Shown here in pieces: positions 17,614 through 27,051 of a stretch of DNA of 64,000 bases. The translations under genes and the position numbers were made by a program. Position 1 is the first letter of the stretch. Each line of letters starts with the position of its first letter. Source of the DNA: Rubellimicrobium rubrum (GTDB lineage Bacteria > Pseudomonadota > Alphaproteobacteria > Rhodobacterales > Rhodobacteraceae); contig NZ_VDFU01000007.1 of NCBI RefSeq assembly GCF_006152115.1, forward strand, positions 1 to 64,000, read 5' to 3'. Below the pieces are notes generated by a model. It was given only the letters and a program-made list of their open reading frames with translations, made no database searches and was not told where the DNA came from.

Positions 17614-20600
17614 TCGGCCGCCTCCTTGTAAGACCATTGCTTCTGCCGAACCGGCGCGCGTTCGGCCGCCTCGATGACCCGGCGCATGCGGGCAGCGAGC
17701 ACTCGCACGTTCGGTTCGAGAACCATGGAGTCGTGGTTGCCCGGAACCTCGATCACCTGCAAGCGGGTCGCCCATGGGCCCCAGTCATTGTCATGGATGA
17801 CATAGTCGCGATCGTGTGACACCAGGCGGTCTGGCGCGACCTGCCATTTGCCCCGCATCGGCGGACGGAACAGCGTGAGCGGCCCATCCCAGACCTCCAT
17901 ACGGTAATCCGCGATGCCCTGGTAGAAGGCCGCCTCGATCGCTGCATCGTGGAATGCAGGCTCGGCCGGATGGTCCACGTCTCTGCCTTTCCGCTTGGCG
18001 AGTTCCCAGGCCAACCGCCGCTTTGCCCATTCCAACGGGTAAGATAGACCGCGGGACCGAAGCTCCAGCCATTGGATCATCGCCCTGTCGCGCCGCGTGA
18101 TGGGACGACGCTGGGGCAAAGGCGTGTCCAGCAGGATGACCGAAGCGACCTCCTCGCCGGCATCGCGGAGTTGCCGCGCGATCTCGAACGCGGTGATGCC
18201 GCCACCCGAGAAGCCGCCCACCATCCAAGGGCCCTGCCGCTGGACTTGGCGCATCTCGGCGATGCAACTCGTCGCCGCCTCCACCAACGAGGTGTGAGGC
18301 GGCTCCTCGCCCGTCAGGCCGCGGGCCTGCAGGCCGTAGAACGGCCGATCCTGGCCGATCAACTGGGCGAGGTGGCGAAGGTTGAGGACGTTTCCGAACA
18401 TCCCTGCAACCAGGAAGAACGGCGTCTTAGCCCCGCCCTCGCCCTGATGCATCGGCACCAAGTGAGTGAACCGCCGCACCGGCCGCGCCGGAGCCGCCTC
18501 GGACGAGGTGGGGCCGGATGGCTGGGCTACGATCCCGCCCCGCTCTTCGATCAGACGGGCGCAGGCCCGGATGGTGGGCGCCTCGAAGAGTACCGAAATC
18601 GGGAACTCGACTCCGAAGGTCTTCTTGATCTGCGCAAAGAGCCGGACGGCAATCAGCGAATGGCCACCCAGGTCGAAGAACGAGTCTCCCGCCCCGACTT
18701 GCGACACGCCGAGGAGGTCTGTCCAGAACGCGGCGAGGCGCGTCTCCACCTCCCCCTCGGGCGCGACGAAATCGCCCGCGCTGGCGGGACGCTCGAACCC
18801 TCGGGATGTCGAAGCCTCGTCTACGGCGCTTGCCTGCGCGATGAGGTCCGGAAGCGGCATTGAGGAAACGACGATCTCGGAAGGCCCGAGTGCCAGAACC
18901 CGGAGGAAAGCCTCTGCGCCCTCCTCGGGTCGGATTCCCTGGCGAATGGCATGGGCCAAGCGCTCTTCCGCTGGCGACAGCGGTCGCGGCCCGTCCTTGG
19001 AAGGGACGGCAGCCGCGACCCCGAAGGCAAGCTCGGCATCGAGCCTCCGCATCGTGAAGCCTTCGACCTCGACGCAGACCGTTCCGTCCGGACCGGCAAG
19101 GGTCACGTCGAACTGCGCGATCTCAGGGCCGCCCGATGTCAGTCGAACATGACTCAGCAGTTCGGACGGGAGGGGCCCAAAGACGCGGACTGACCCGTAG
19201 GAGAGAGGAACCCAGAGATTGGCCGGCTCGTAGTCGGGGATCAAGGCCATGGCCCAACCGGTCGCAAGATCAAGAAGACCGGGGTGCATGATCATGCCCT
19301 CGGCACCGGCAGGGGGAAGGGTCAGCCGTGCCAGGCCCTCGCCTCGTCCGAGCTGTCCTTCGCGCAGAACGCGCCAGCGGGATCCAAAGGCCAAGTGCCT
19401 TTCCTGCGGGGAGGCGAGCGAGCCGGCGGCGGCCGGCACCAACATAGTGTCCCGCTCGTCCAGCCGTGTCCGGATGGCTGTTGGATCGAGCATGCCTGGC
19501 GCCGACAGCCCAAGAAGCTCGATGCGCCCTTCTGCATTGAGTTCCCTGTCTCCACGACCGGCAGCGCTTTCCACGCGCATGTCATACCCGGACGGGGTCC
19601 GCCGCAACGTGAGCCGGACGTCTATCCCGGCCTCCGGAGCACGGAGTGGACGCAAGAAGGTCAGGTCGCGGATCTCATAGGGGCCTTCTTCTCCCTGCCC
19701 CTGCATGGCTTCGGCGACGAGTTCGAGCACCCCGGTGCCCGGCAGCACGGCGTCTCCCGCACGGGTTCGATGTTCGTTGAGAACCCAGGTCGTCCGCGGG
19801 ATCCACTTGGCGGTGAACAGACGGCTCCCTTCGACGTCGAAGCCCATGCGATCGAGCAAAGGTAGGTCCACCGGTTCGGGCTCTGGCTCCGCGCGCCCCG
19901 TGCGGGCTGCCATGGCTTCCGCGGCCATCCCGACCCCATGCCAAACGCCCCAATCGAGCGCGGTCACGCGGGTACGCCCGCCGGACCGGGCTCTGGCAAA
20001 AGCGTTGAGGTAGGCATTGGCGGCAACGTAATCGACTTGGCCCGCCGGCGCCGTGACCGTCGAGGTCGACGAGCAGAGCAGCATCCAGTCTAGGCTCCCA
20101 TCCGGGAACAACTCGTCCAATACCTGCGTGCCGTGGACCTTTGGAGCAAAGACATCCTCGATCGCCTGGGCCGACTTGCCGAGGATCGGCGCATCGTCCA
20201 CCACCCCGGCAGCATGGACAATGCCGCTGAGTGGGCCGAGGATCGACTGCGCCTCGTCCACTGCCGCTCGCATCTCCTCGATGTTGGCGACATCGGCGGC
20301 CAAGGTCAGCACACGGCCGCCCAGAGCCTCGATGGAGCGCACGGAGCGGATCCGGGCAGGGGTTGTGCCGCCTTCCCGCCGCAGGATGGCATCCCATTCG
20401 GCCCGCGGCGGCAGGGGCGTGCGGGACACGAGCACGATGGGCGACCCAGCTTTGCGGACCAGTTCTTGCGCCAGTGTCAGTCCGATCCCACCGAAGCCGC
20501 CGGTGATGAGGACCGGCCGACCTGCCTTCAGATCCGGCTGCGCTGAAGCCAGGGGGGCCGGACGGTGGCTTCGCTCCAGACGGCGGCCCGCGCGGAGGGC

Positions 20601-23600
20601 AGCGATGGTGTTCGATGGGACGGCCAAGGCTTCTTCGATCAGCGCCAGCACCAGCGCCTCGCGTTCCATGCCGGGATCGATATCCAGAAGCGACGAGGTG
20701 GCGCCCCCGAACTCGCGCGGGATCACCTGCACGGGGCCGAGAACCGTTGCCTTCGAAGGGTGCAACAGTGGCTCGGAGCGGACCTGCATGGTGCCCGACG
20801 TGACTGTGATCAGATGGAGCGGTTCAGCGGCGGCTTCCTCGCCCCAGGATTGCGCCAGGAACAGCAACGACCAGAAGCCCTGCTCCTGGGTGCGGTGGAA
20901 GAAGCTGGATCCCGGTCGGAACCCTTCGCCTTGGGTCACGAGCCAGAGGTGGAGCACACGGCTTGGTAGCCGTCCGTCTCGGGACAGATCCTGCAGGAGG
21001 CGATCATAACCCTCACGGCCCTGCTCGGGAGGAAGGAGGTAGTCGCCCGAGGGTAGCTTCGCGAAACGATCCCCAGGCCGTACCATCGTGACAGCCTGTC
21101 CAGCCTTCTTGAGGCGAGCCGCAACGTCGGCACCGAGCCCGGCCTCGTCCACGAAGATCAGCCAGCCTTCCTGTGCGGTCTCCGACAGATCACCGGTGAC
21201 GTCGACGTCGCATGCGGCATATCGCGGAATCCAGCGCGCAGCCCAACCCCAATCGGCCAGGTCTGCGACGCGCTGAGGCGGCCCCGAAACCTCGGGCTGG
21301 GCACCTACACCAGGGGCGATGAAGTACTCCGACCGTTGGAACGGATAGGTTGGCAGCCTGACGCGTTGCCGCTTTGCGCCGGCCCAGATCTGCTCCCAGT
21401 CGAAGTTGCCGCCCGCCGCCCAGACCCGTGCGAGCATCGCCTGAAGATAGGCATCGTCCGCCACCGTATCGCTCTGATGCCGGAGCGTTCCGAGGACCTG
21501 GTTGGCCGTCACCTTTCCGTGCTGGCCGGCAAGCGACGCAAGCGCCTTGCCAGGACCGACCTCGACATAGATCCGGGCGGATCGCTGCGCGGCCAAGGTC
21601 GAAAGGCCCTCCGCGAACAGCACGCTGTTGCGCAGATGCCCGACCCAGTACTCGGGGTCCACCGCCTGCTCGGGCGTGAGCAGCGTCCCGGTCCGGTTCG
21701 AGATCATCGGGATCTTCGGCGCCTGCAACGGGACGGAACGCAGGTAATCACCGAACGCGGTCAGGATGCCGTCGAGCATCCGGCTGTGAGCGGCAATGGC
21801 GATCGGGATCCGCTGCGCGTCGATCCCTTGTTCGTCCAGCCGCCGGGCAAGGGCATCGAGCGCGTCTGCCGGACCGGACGCGACCGACAGCCGTGGGGCG
21901 TTCTCGGCTGCGAGATCCAGACCGAATTCCTGGAGGTAGGGCCGGAGGTCACTGGCCGGCAGGCCTACGGACAGCATGCCTCCTGCAGGGACGCTGTCGA
22001 ACAGCGTCCCGCGAAGGTGAACGAGGCCGATGCAATCTTCGAAGGACAAGACCCCAGCCAGGCAGGCTGCGGTATTCTCGCCCATGGAATGCCCGATGAG
22101 GACAGCCGGCTTGACCCCCCAACTGATCCAGAGTTGCGCCAGCGCATACTCCACGATCATGATGAGCGGCAGTTGCACCGATGGCGTCAGCAGACGTTGG
22201 TTGGCCCAGGCTTCCTGTCCCGGCGCGGGCAGCCAGATCTCACGCGGGTCGTAGTCCAGCTTGGGCGCAAGAACCTCGAGCCCCCGGTCCATCCAGTCCT
22301 GGAACACCGGCTCGGTTTCATAGAGGTCGTGAGCCATTCCAGCGTACTGCGCGCCGCCGCCGGGGAACATGAAAACGACGTCCGGACTGCTTCCGACAAC
22401 CTGATGCGTAAAGACCCGACGCGGGTCACCGGCCTCCAGGATGGCTGCCGCTTCTTCGTGGGACGAAGCCACAAGGACGCGCCGGCGATCGAAGGCGCGC
22501 CGACCGACCTGGAGGGTCCAGGCCACATCGGCGAGAGGTTGTTCGGGATGCGCCCGCAGATGCGAAGCAAGGCGAAGGGATGCCTCATCCAATGCGGCTT
22601 TGTTGCGGGCGGAAAGGGTCAGGACCTGGAAGGGAAAGGCGGCCTCTTCGGACGGAGCACGACGTGGAGGCTCCTCCAGAATGGCGTGCGCATTGGTTCC
22701 GCCGACGCCCAGCGAGTTCACCGCGGCGCGCCGGGTTCCTTCGACTGGCCAAGGCTGCAGCCGGTCGGCGACCCGGAAAGGGCTGCCATCGAACGGAATG
22801 GCCGGGTTCGGAGCCTCGAAGCCCAACGAGGGCGGGATCTCTCCGTGCTTCAACGCCAAGGCCACCTTGGCAAGGCTTGCCACCCCGGCGGCAGTGTCGA
22901 GATGCCCGATATTTGTCTTGACCGATCCCAACCGACAGAAGCCGACCTTGTCCGTCGTCTTGCGGAACGCGTCTGTCAGCGCCGCGACTTCGATCGGGTC
23001 CCCCAGGTAGGTTCCAGTGCCATGGCACTCTATGTAACCGATGCTCTCGGCCCTGACCTGCGCGACCAAGAGAGCCTCGCTCACGGCCGCTGCCTGACCG
23101 TCCACTGAAGGTGCGAGGTATCCGGCCTTGGAGGCCCCGTCATTGTTGACGGCGCTGCCTTTGATGACCGCCCAGATCTCGTCGCCATCGGCCACAGCAT
23201 CCGACAGGCGCCGCAGGACCGCGACACCCGCGCCCGAGCCGAACACAGTCCCGGCCGCGCGATGATCGAAGGCGTGGCATTCCCCGTCAGGCGACAGGAT
23301 CTCTCCTTCGCGGAAAAGATAGCCGCGGGCATGAGGAAGCTCGATCGTGACGCCCCCGGCCAGGGCCATGTCGCATTCCCCGGCCAATAGCGCCTGGCAG
23401 GCGTAGTGGGTCGCCACCAAAGAGGTCGAGCACGCCGTCTGGAGGTTCACGCTGGGGCCGCGGAGATCAAGGGTATGGCTGAGCCGTGTGGCCAAGAAGT
23501 CTTTGTCGTTTCCCGTATGCCGCAAAAGGAACAGGCCGGTACCATCCACGAGGTCTCGGTTCGTTAATATGTTCTGATGATAGTACGCGCCCTGACCGCA

Positions 23601-23990
23601 GCCCGCGAAGACCCCGATGCGACCCTTGAAGGTCTCGGGCATATGTCCGGCGTTCTCCAGGGCCTCCCAAGCCGCCTCGAGGAACTGGCGGTGCTGCGGG
23701 TCCATGATCCCCGCATCCTTGGGTGAGAGGCCCCAGAACTCTGCGTCGAACCGCGCAAAGCCGGGCAGATCGGCGGCAAAGGGCACGTAGTCGGGCCGGT
23801 CGATCAGATGCGCGGCTTCGCCCGACTGAAGCAGCTCGTCGCGCGAGAGGCGGCGGATAGACCGTCGGCCGTGCTTCAGGTTCGACCAGAACTCGTCGGG
23901 CGATGCAGCTCCGGGTAGGTGCAGACCTAGTCCGACGATCGCGATGTCGGTGTCCACGACGTCAACGAATCTATTCTCGGCCGATTGCAT
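17610..23990 (-). CDS. Type I polyketide synthase KS-AT-KR-DH-ACP-TE
   Basis: A 2126-residue single-module synthase. The KS (about 10-430) has Cys in TACSTSLV near 186 and His in ECHGTGT near 323 and NIGHL near 361. The AT (545-850) has GHSMGE with Ser near 633 and an AAHS-type specificity motif, which most often goes with malonyl-CoA. A KR structural half is followed by the KR at 1160-1345, with TGGFGGIG, a B-type-like VVDDA and Tyr in VDYVAANAYL. A hot-dog dehydratase follows (1395-1680) with His in LNEHRTRAGDAVLPG near 1406 and Asp in HPGLLDLATG near 1572. The ACP Ser is near 1775 (FFDLGGHSLIA). The TE (1840-2110) has GFSGGG and a late GNHDS His. All catalytic residues look intact. Placing DH after KR is uncommon. 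Product likely a short unsaturated or hydroxy acyl chain released by the TE. Confidence 0.92.
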   Translation of the reverse strand: MQSAENRFVDVVDTDIAIVGLGLHLPGAASPDEFWSNLKHGRRSIRRLSRDELLQSGEAAHLIDRPDYVPFAADLPGFARFDAEFWGLSPKDAGIMDPQHRQFLEAAWEALENAGHMPETFKGRIGVFAGCGQGAYYHQNILTNRDLVDGTGLFLLRHTGNDKDFLATRLSHTLDLRGPSVNLQTACSTSLVATHYACQALLAGECDMALAGGVTIELPHARGYLFREGEILSPDGECHAFDHRAAGTVFGSGAGVAVLRRLSDAVADGDEIWAVIKGSAVNNDGASKAGYLAPSVDGQAAAVSEALLVAQVRAESIGYIECHGTGTYLGDPIEVAALTDAFRKTTDKVGFCRLGSVKTNIGHLDTAAGVASLAKVALALKHGEIPPSLGFEAPNPAIPFDGSPFRVADRLQPWPVEGTRRAAVNSLGVGGTNAHAILEEPPRRAPSEEAAFPFQVLTLSARNKAALDEASLRLASHLRAHPEQPLADVAWTLQVGRRAFDRRRVLVASSHEEAAAILEAGDPRRVFTHQVVGSSPDVVFMFPGGGAQYAGMAHDLYETEPVFQDWMDRGLEVLAPKLDYDPREIWLPAPGQEAWANQRLLTPSVQLPLIMIVEYALAQLWISWGVKPAVLIGHSMGENTAACLAGVLSFEDCIGLVHLRGTLFDSVPAGGMLSVGLPASDLRPYLQEFGLDLAAENAPRLSVASGPADALDALARRLDEQGIDAQRIPIAIAAHSRMLDGILTAFGDYLRSVPLQAPKIPMISNRTGTLLTPEQAVDPEYWVGHLRNSVLFAEGLSTLAAQRSARIYVEVGPGKALASLAGQHGKVTANQVLGTLRHQSDTVADDAYLQAMLARVWAAGGNFDWEQIWAGAKRQRVRLPTYPFQRSEYFIAPGVGAQPEVSGPPQRVADLADWGWAARWIPRYAACDVDVTGDLSETAQEGWLIFVDEAGLGADVAARLKKAGQAVTMVRPGDRFAKLPSGDYLLPPEQGREGYDRLLQDLSRDGRLPSRVLHLWLVTQGEGFRPGSSFFHRTQEQGFWSLLFLAQSWGEEAAAEPLHLITVTSGTMQVRSEPLLHPSKATVLGPVQVIPREFGGATSSLLDIDPGMEREALVLALIEEALAVPSNTIAALRAGRRLERSHRPAPLASAQPDLKAGRPVLITGGFGGIGLTLAQELVRKAGSPIVLVSRTPLPPRAEWDAILRREGGTTPARIRSVRSIEALGGRVLTLAADVANIEEMRAAVDEAQSILGPLSGIVHAAGVVDDAPILGKSAQAIEDVFAPKVHGTQVLDELFPDGSLDWMLLCSSTSTVTAPAGQVDYVAANAYLNAFARARSGGRTRVTALDWGVWHGVGMAAEAMAARTGRAEPEPEPVDLPLLDRMGFDVEGSRLFTAKWIPRTTWVLNEHRTRAGDAVLPGTGVLELVAEAMQGQGEEGPYEIRDLTFLRPLRAPEAGIDVRLTLRRTPSGYDMRVESAAGRGDRELNAEGRIELLGLSAPGMLDPTAIRTRLDERDTMLVPAAAGSLASPQERHLAFGSRWRVLREGQLGRGEGLARLTLPPAGAEGMIMHPGLLDLATGWAMALIPDYEPANLWVPLSYGSVRVFGPLPSELLSHVRLTSGGPEIAQFDVTLAGPDGTVCVEVEGFTMRRLDAELAFGVAAAVPSKDGPRPLSPAEERLAHAIRQGIRPEEGAEAFLRVLALGPSEIVVSSMPLPDLIAQASAVDEASTSRGFERPASAGDFVAPEGEVETRLAAFWTDLLGVSQVGAGDSFFDLGGHSLIAVRLFAQIKKTFGVEFPISVLFEAPTIRACARLIEERGGIVAQPSGPTSSEAAPARPVRRFTHLVPMHQGEGGAKTPFFLVAGMFGNVLNLRHLAQLIGQDRPFYGLQARGLTGEEPPHTSLVEAATSCIAEMRQVQRQGPWMVGGFSGGGITAFEIARQLRDAGEEVASVILLDTPLPQRRPITRRDRAMIQWLELRSRGLSYPLEWAKRRLAWELAKRKGRDVDHPAEPAFHDAAIEAAFYQGIADYRMEVWDGPLTLFRPPMRGKWQVAPDRLVSHDRDYVIHDNDWGPWATRLQVIEVPGNHDSMVLEPNVRVLAARMRRVIEAAERAPVRQKQWSYKEAAE

Positions 23991-24089
23991 GCCGGTCTCC
24001 CTGTACCCCGAACCAGAGCCTCAAACGCACGACGCCACTGCAGTATGGCAGTCGATCAACCTTGGGCGCCAGAGTCTCTTTCGTCATGT

Positions 24090-25424
24090 TCATAAGGGGA
24101 TTGCGTTAAGGCTTGCTCGATTCAGCCAGAGCGCAGTCGCCCCAAGGACGACCGCCGCGGCCAGGAACTGCGCATCGAGATCGGGGTTCCAGGCGCCATG
24201 TGGCTTGAGTAGCCAGGCAAGCACGGGATAAGCCGCAAGGCTGCCAAGTCCCTGCCCGACAATGGCGCCCGCCAAACCGGCCACGTTGAACCCGATCATC
24301 AGGCCCAGAGTGACCAAGGCGCCGCGAGCCAGCGTCAGCACGAAGAACCGCCGCGAGTCGCCCATGGCGAGGGCTGCTTGGTCGCAGGTGAGAAAGATCA
24401 GCGAAGGCAGCTGCGCCACCGTGACGAGCACGACAATGCCGGCAGCTTGATGATAGCGTTCGTCGTACATCAACCGCACCAGCTCCGCGCCGCCGAAAGC
24501 GAACAACGCCGAGATGAGGAGCAGCGCCGCCAAGGCGCCAGACCGGAATCGGCGCACACGCTGTTCGTTCGCTGGGGACTGGGCGGGTGGAGAGTCGCGG
24601 TAGACGGGGATAAGAACCCGACCTGTCACCACACCCCCAACCATGAGCGGCACTGTCGCCAGGAAGTAGGCGATGTTGTACAGGCCGAAGTGGCCTAGAT
24701 CGAGGAAGTGACCCAGGATGACCTTGTCTGCCTGCGCGATCACGAAGCCGCAGATCGTAGCAAGGAAGATCCACTTCCCGAAGTGTATCACCTCGGCGGC
24801 AGCCGCCTTCTCCCAACGGAACCGATTGCGATCCCCGGGGAGGAACTGAAGAAGCGCAAGCTGTACCAGGGGAGCTGCCAATCCTCCGATCACGAGCGCC
24901 CATGTCGAGCGCATCATCCAGGCCAGCAGGATCGTGATGAGGACGCCGCACAACTGGGCACCAAAGTCGATGAGCGTAACGAGACCCGCCCGGAGGTGGC
25001 GGTTGGCTGTCTGTTGCCTCGTGGGATTGAAGGCCACGACCAAGAGCGAGATCGTCGCTACCGGAAGGTAGGACAAGAGGTCGGGCTCTTTATAAAACCA
25101 AGCGACAAGGGGCGTGGCAGCCATCGCGAGGAGCCACAGGAAACCTCCGCGAAGGATCTGGATGGTCCAGACCGTATCGAGGAAGGCAGGATCGTCGCCT
25201 CTTTTCGACTGCATGATGGACGGGCCGACGCCGATGTCCGACAGCATGACCAGCCCCATCAGGAACACGTTGATGAGCGCCATCATCCCGAACGCCTCGG
25301 GGAAGAGCAGCCGCGTCAGGATCAGGTTGGCCGCCAGGCGAAGCGCCTGACCCGCCACATAGCCGGACAAGGTGATGGCCGAGGAGCGAAGAACCCGGCG
25401 GCCCAGTGAGGCCACGGCTGTCAT
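24090..25424 (-). CDS. Wzx-type flippase (polysaccharide transporter, MOP superfamily)
   Basis: An inner-membrane protein of about 444 residues with around twelve hydrophobic segments, beginning with the family signature LSGYVAGQALRLAANLILTRLL and FPEAFGMMALINVF, then SDIGVGPSIMQ near residue 70. Such proteins flip undecaprenyl-linked repeat units across the inner membrane. The ATG at 25422-25424 overlaps the stop of the upstream GT2 gene (ATGA) and is preferred over an in-frame start five codons earlier. The PKS gene begins about 100 bp downstream on the same strand, so flippase, glycosyltransferase and PKS are likely co-transcribed. Confidence 0.88.
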   Translation of the reverse strand: MTAVASLGRRVLRSSAITLSGYVAGQALRLAANLILTRLLFPEAFGMMALINVFLMGLVMLSDIGVGPSIMQSKRGDDPAFLDTVWTIQILRGGFLWLLAMAATPLVAWFYKEPDLLSYLPVATISLLVVAFNPTRQQTANRHLRAGLVTLIDFGAQLCGVLITILLAWMMRSTWALVIGGLAAPLVQLALLQFLPGDRNRFRWEKAAAAEVIHFGKWIFLATICGFVIAQADKVILGHFLDLGHFGLYNIAYFLATVPLMVGGVVTGRVLIPVYRDSPPAQSPANEQRVRRFRSGALAALLLISALFAFGGAELVRLMYDERYHQAAGIVVLVTVAQLPSLIFLTCDQAALAMGDSRRFFVLTLARGALVTLGLMIGFNVAGLAGAIVGQGLGSLAAYPVLAWLLKPHGAWNPDLDAQFLAAAVVLGATALWLNRASLNAIPL

Positions 25425-26263
25425 CGTGAGCGGCTCCACGTGCCGTCCCAGCGTCCAGATCGCACCGCCAAGGTCACGCCTGCGTACACGAGGAAGCCGA
25501 GCGGGTCGCGCAGGAACAGCGCTGCGATACGCTTGATGCCCATCGGAACCTTGCCTTCATTGACCACAATGTTCGGAAAGATGGTCGCAATCTCCGAGAC
25601 GCCGCGGTCCTGCCGCCTACGGGCCCGAACAAGTCCGGGGAAGCTTGTAGCCATGGGAAAGATGTAAGTCTCCGGCACGAGGTGCCGTTCATGGGGTGCA
25701 AAGCTAAGCTTCGCGAAATGATCGTCCGCGATGATCGCCGGCCATTCTCCCCACCGGGCCCGCCCTGCTGCATTGACGGCCAGCAGGCCGCAGCCGGGCA
25801 CACCTTCCGTCATGAACGGCAGACGCGTCCAAAAACGAACATAGGCGCGGAGCGCCAAGTTCCTGGCCGGAGGCGGCACCGGACGGCCACTTGCATAGGC
25901 CGCGTCCTGCCGGTCAAGCGCGCGCGTCAGTCCGGCGAGCAGTCGGGGCGAAGCGATCGTGTCCGCATCCATGTACACGCGCAACTCGCCCTTTGCCGCC
26001 TGATCGCCTGCATTCAGGGCGTTGATCTTCCCACCCTCCTCCAACTCCAGAACACTCAGGCTCCAGCCCTGGGCCGCAAACAAAGGTCCGAAGCCCCGCG
26101 CCACCCCGGCGGTCCGGTCACGGGAGCCGTTCGACACGACGACGACCTCCAAATCGAAATCCGGAGGCTCGGAATCAAGTAGGGATTGCAGACAGCTCGG
26201 CAGATAACTCTCTTCGTTCGAGGCAGGGATGATAATGCTGATCAGCCGCCCGGCCCCGATCAT
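25421..26263 (-). CDS. Glycosyltransferase family 2
   Basis: A GT-A glycosyltransferase of 280 residues. The motif ISIIIPASNEESYLPSCL starts the Rossmann-like nucleotide fold, VVVVSNGSRDRT supplies the uridine-contact Asp/Asn loop, and VYMDADT near residue 96 is the DxD metal site. A short hydrophobic segment at about 245-265 (LFLRDPLGFLVYAGVTLAV) suggests membrane association. It is the first gene of the minus-strand series that continues through flippase, PKS, GT2, NRPS and phosphopantetheinyl transferase. A 790-bp intergenic region upstream should hold its promoter. Confidence 0.85.
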   Translation of the reverse strand: MIGAGRLISIIIPASNEESYLPSCLQSLLDSEPPDFDLEVVVVSNGSRDRTAGVARGFGPLFAAQGWSLSVLELEEGGKINALNAGDQAAKGELRVYMDADTIASPRLLAGLTRALDRQDAAYASGRPVPPPARNLALRAYVRFWTRLPFMTEGVPGCGLLAVNAAGRARWGEWPAIIADDHFAKLSFAPHERHLVPETYIFPMATSFPGLVRARRRQDRGVSEIATIFPNIVVNEGKVPMGIKRIAALFLRDPLGFLVYAGVTLAVRSGRWDGTWSRSR

Positions 26264-27051
26264 GACGCCCTCAACAGAGAACCGGGTTCGGTGCGCCTGT
26301 CCTTATCACAGGACGATCCAGCCAGATCAAGCAACGCCATCGCCCCAACGAACTCCGAACTGAAAAGACGGCCAATTGCCGCATCCTGTTAACACGCCTT
26401 TCGTGCTCGACAAGCGGAACGTGACCGCGGCAGACGGCCGCAGGGTCCGCCCCGACTAAGGCACCTTCGGTCAACTCTTCCAGCCGGTTGTAATATGGAA
26501 GTTTTCGCTCTGTTTTCTGTCTGGTCACTCATTCATGTCATGCGGCTGGCGCTCGTTGTGGCTGCTTCAACAGGAGCATAGGCGCGGCTTCCATTCGATC
26601 AGCACTCATGGCGCGCGAAGTCCCTGTCTTCAGTATAGAAAACCACAGTCGCTACAGTGAATGCCTTGGGAAAGGTCAGCCGAACGACTGCATCACCCTG
26701 ATCTTTTCAGACCACTCCAGCAGGAAGCAAACGAAAGTACTGACAACTTAGTTCTTAACATAACTCTCCGTTCAGAGAACCAACGGCGATTCAGACCATC
26801 ACAATACGCGTTGGAGCAACAATGTTGCTGGCGAACTATAGAGACCGTTTTAGCTTGACGGCAATCTTGCCCCCTGGCCAACTGGGAAATGACATGGTGC
26901 TAAAGGAAGAAACGAGGCACCTTGCTGATCGCCGACTATCGCGTGACGATGGCCCCGCGAGTTAGGGGCATAGCATGGTGCTTGATGCAACGCCACTGAC
27001 GTGGAAGATGGGTATCGTGGGCAGAACCGATATCCATGACAGGGGACGCAG
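26264..27051. other. Divergent intergenic region between assembly-line operon and lhgO operon
   Basis: About 790 bp with no supportable gene. It separates the minus-strand GT2-Wzx-PKS series from the plus-strand lhgO-rfb series, so both promoters probably lie here. The interval 26490-26830 is distinctly less GC-rich than the surrounding coding DNA, which fits a regulatory region. I could not identify a clear operator or a -35/-10 pair. Confidence 0.35.

Noticed and set aside
21336-23108. Long plus-strand open frame of about 590 codons opposite the PKS
   Set aside because: It is the antisense shadow of the PKS in high-GC DNA, with no recognisable motif.
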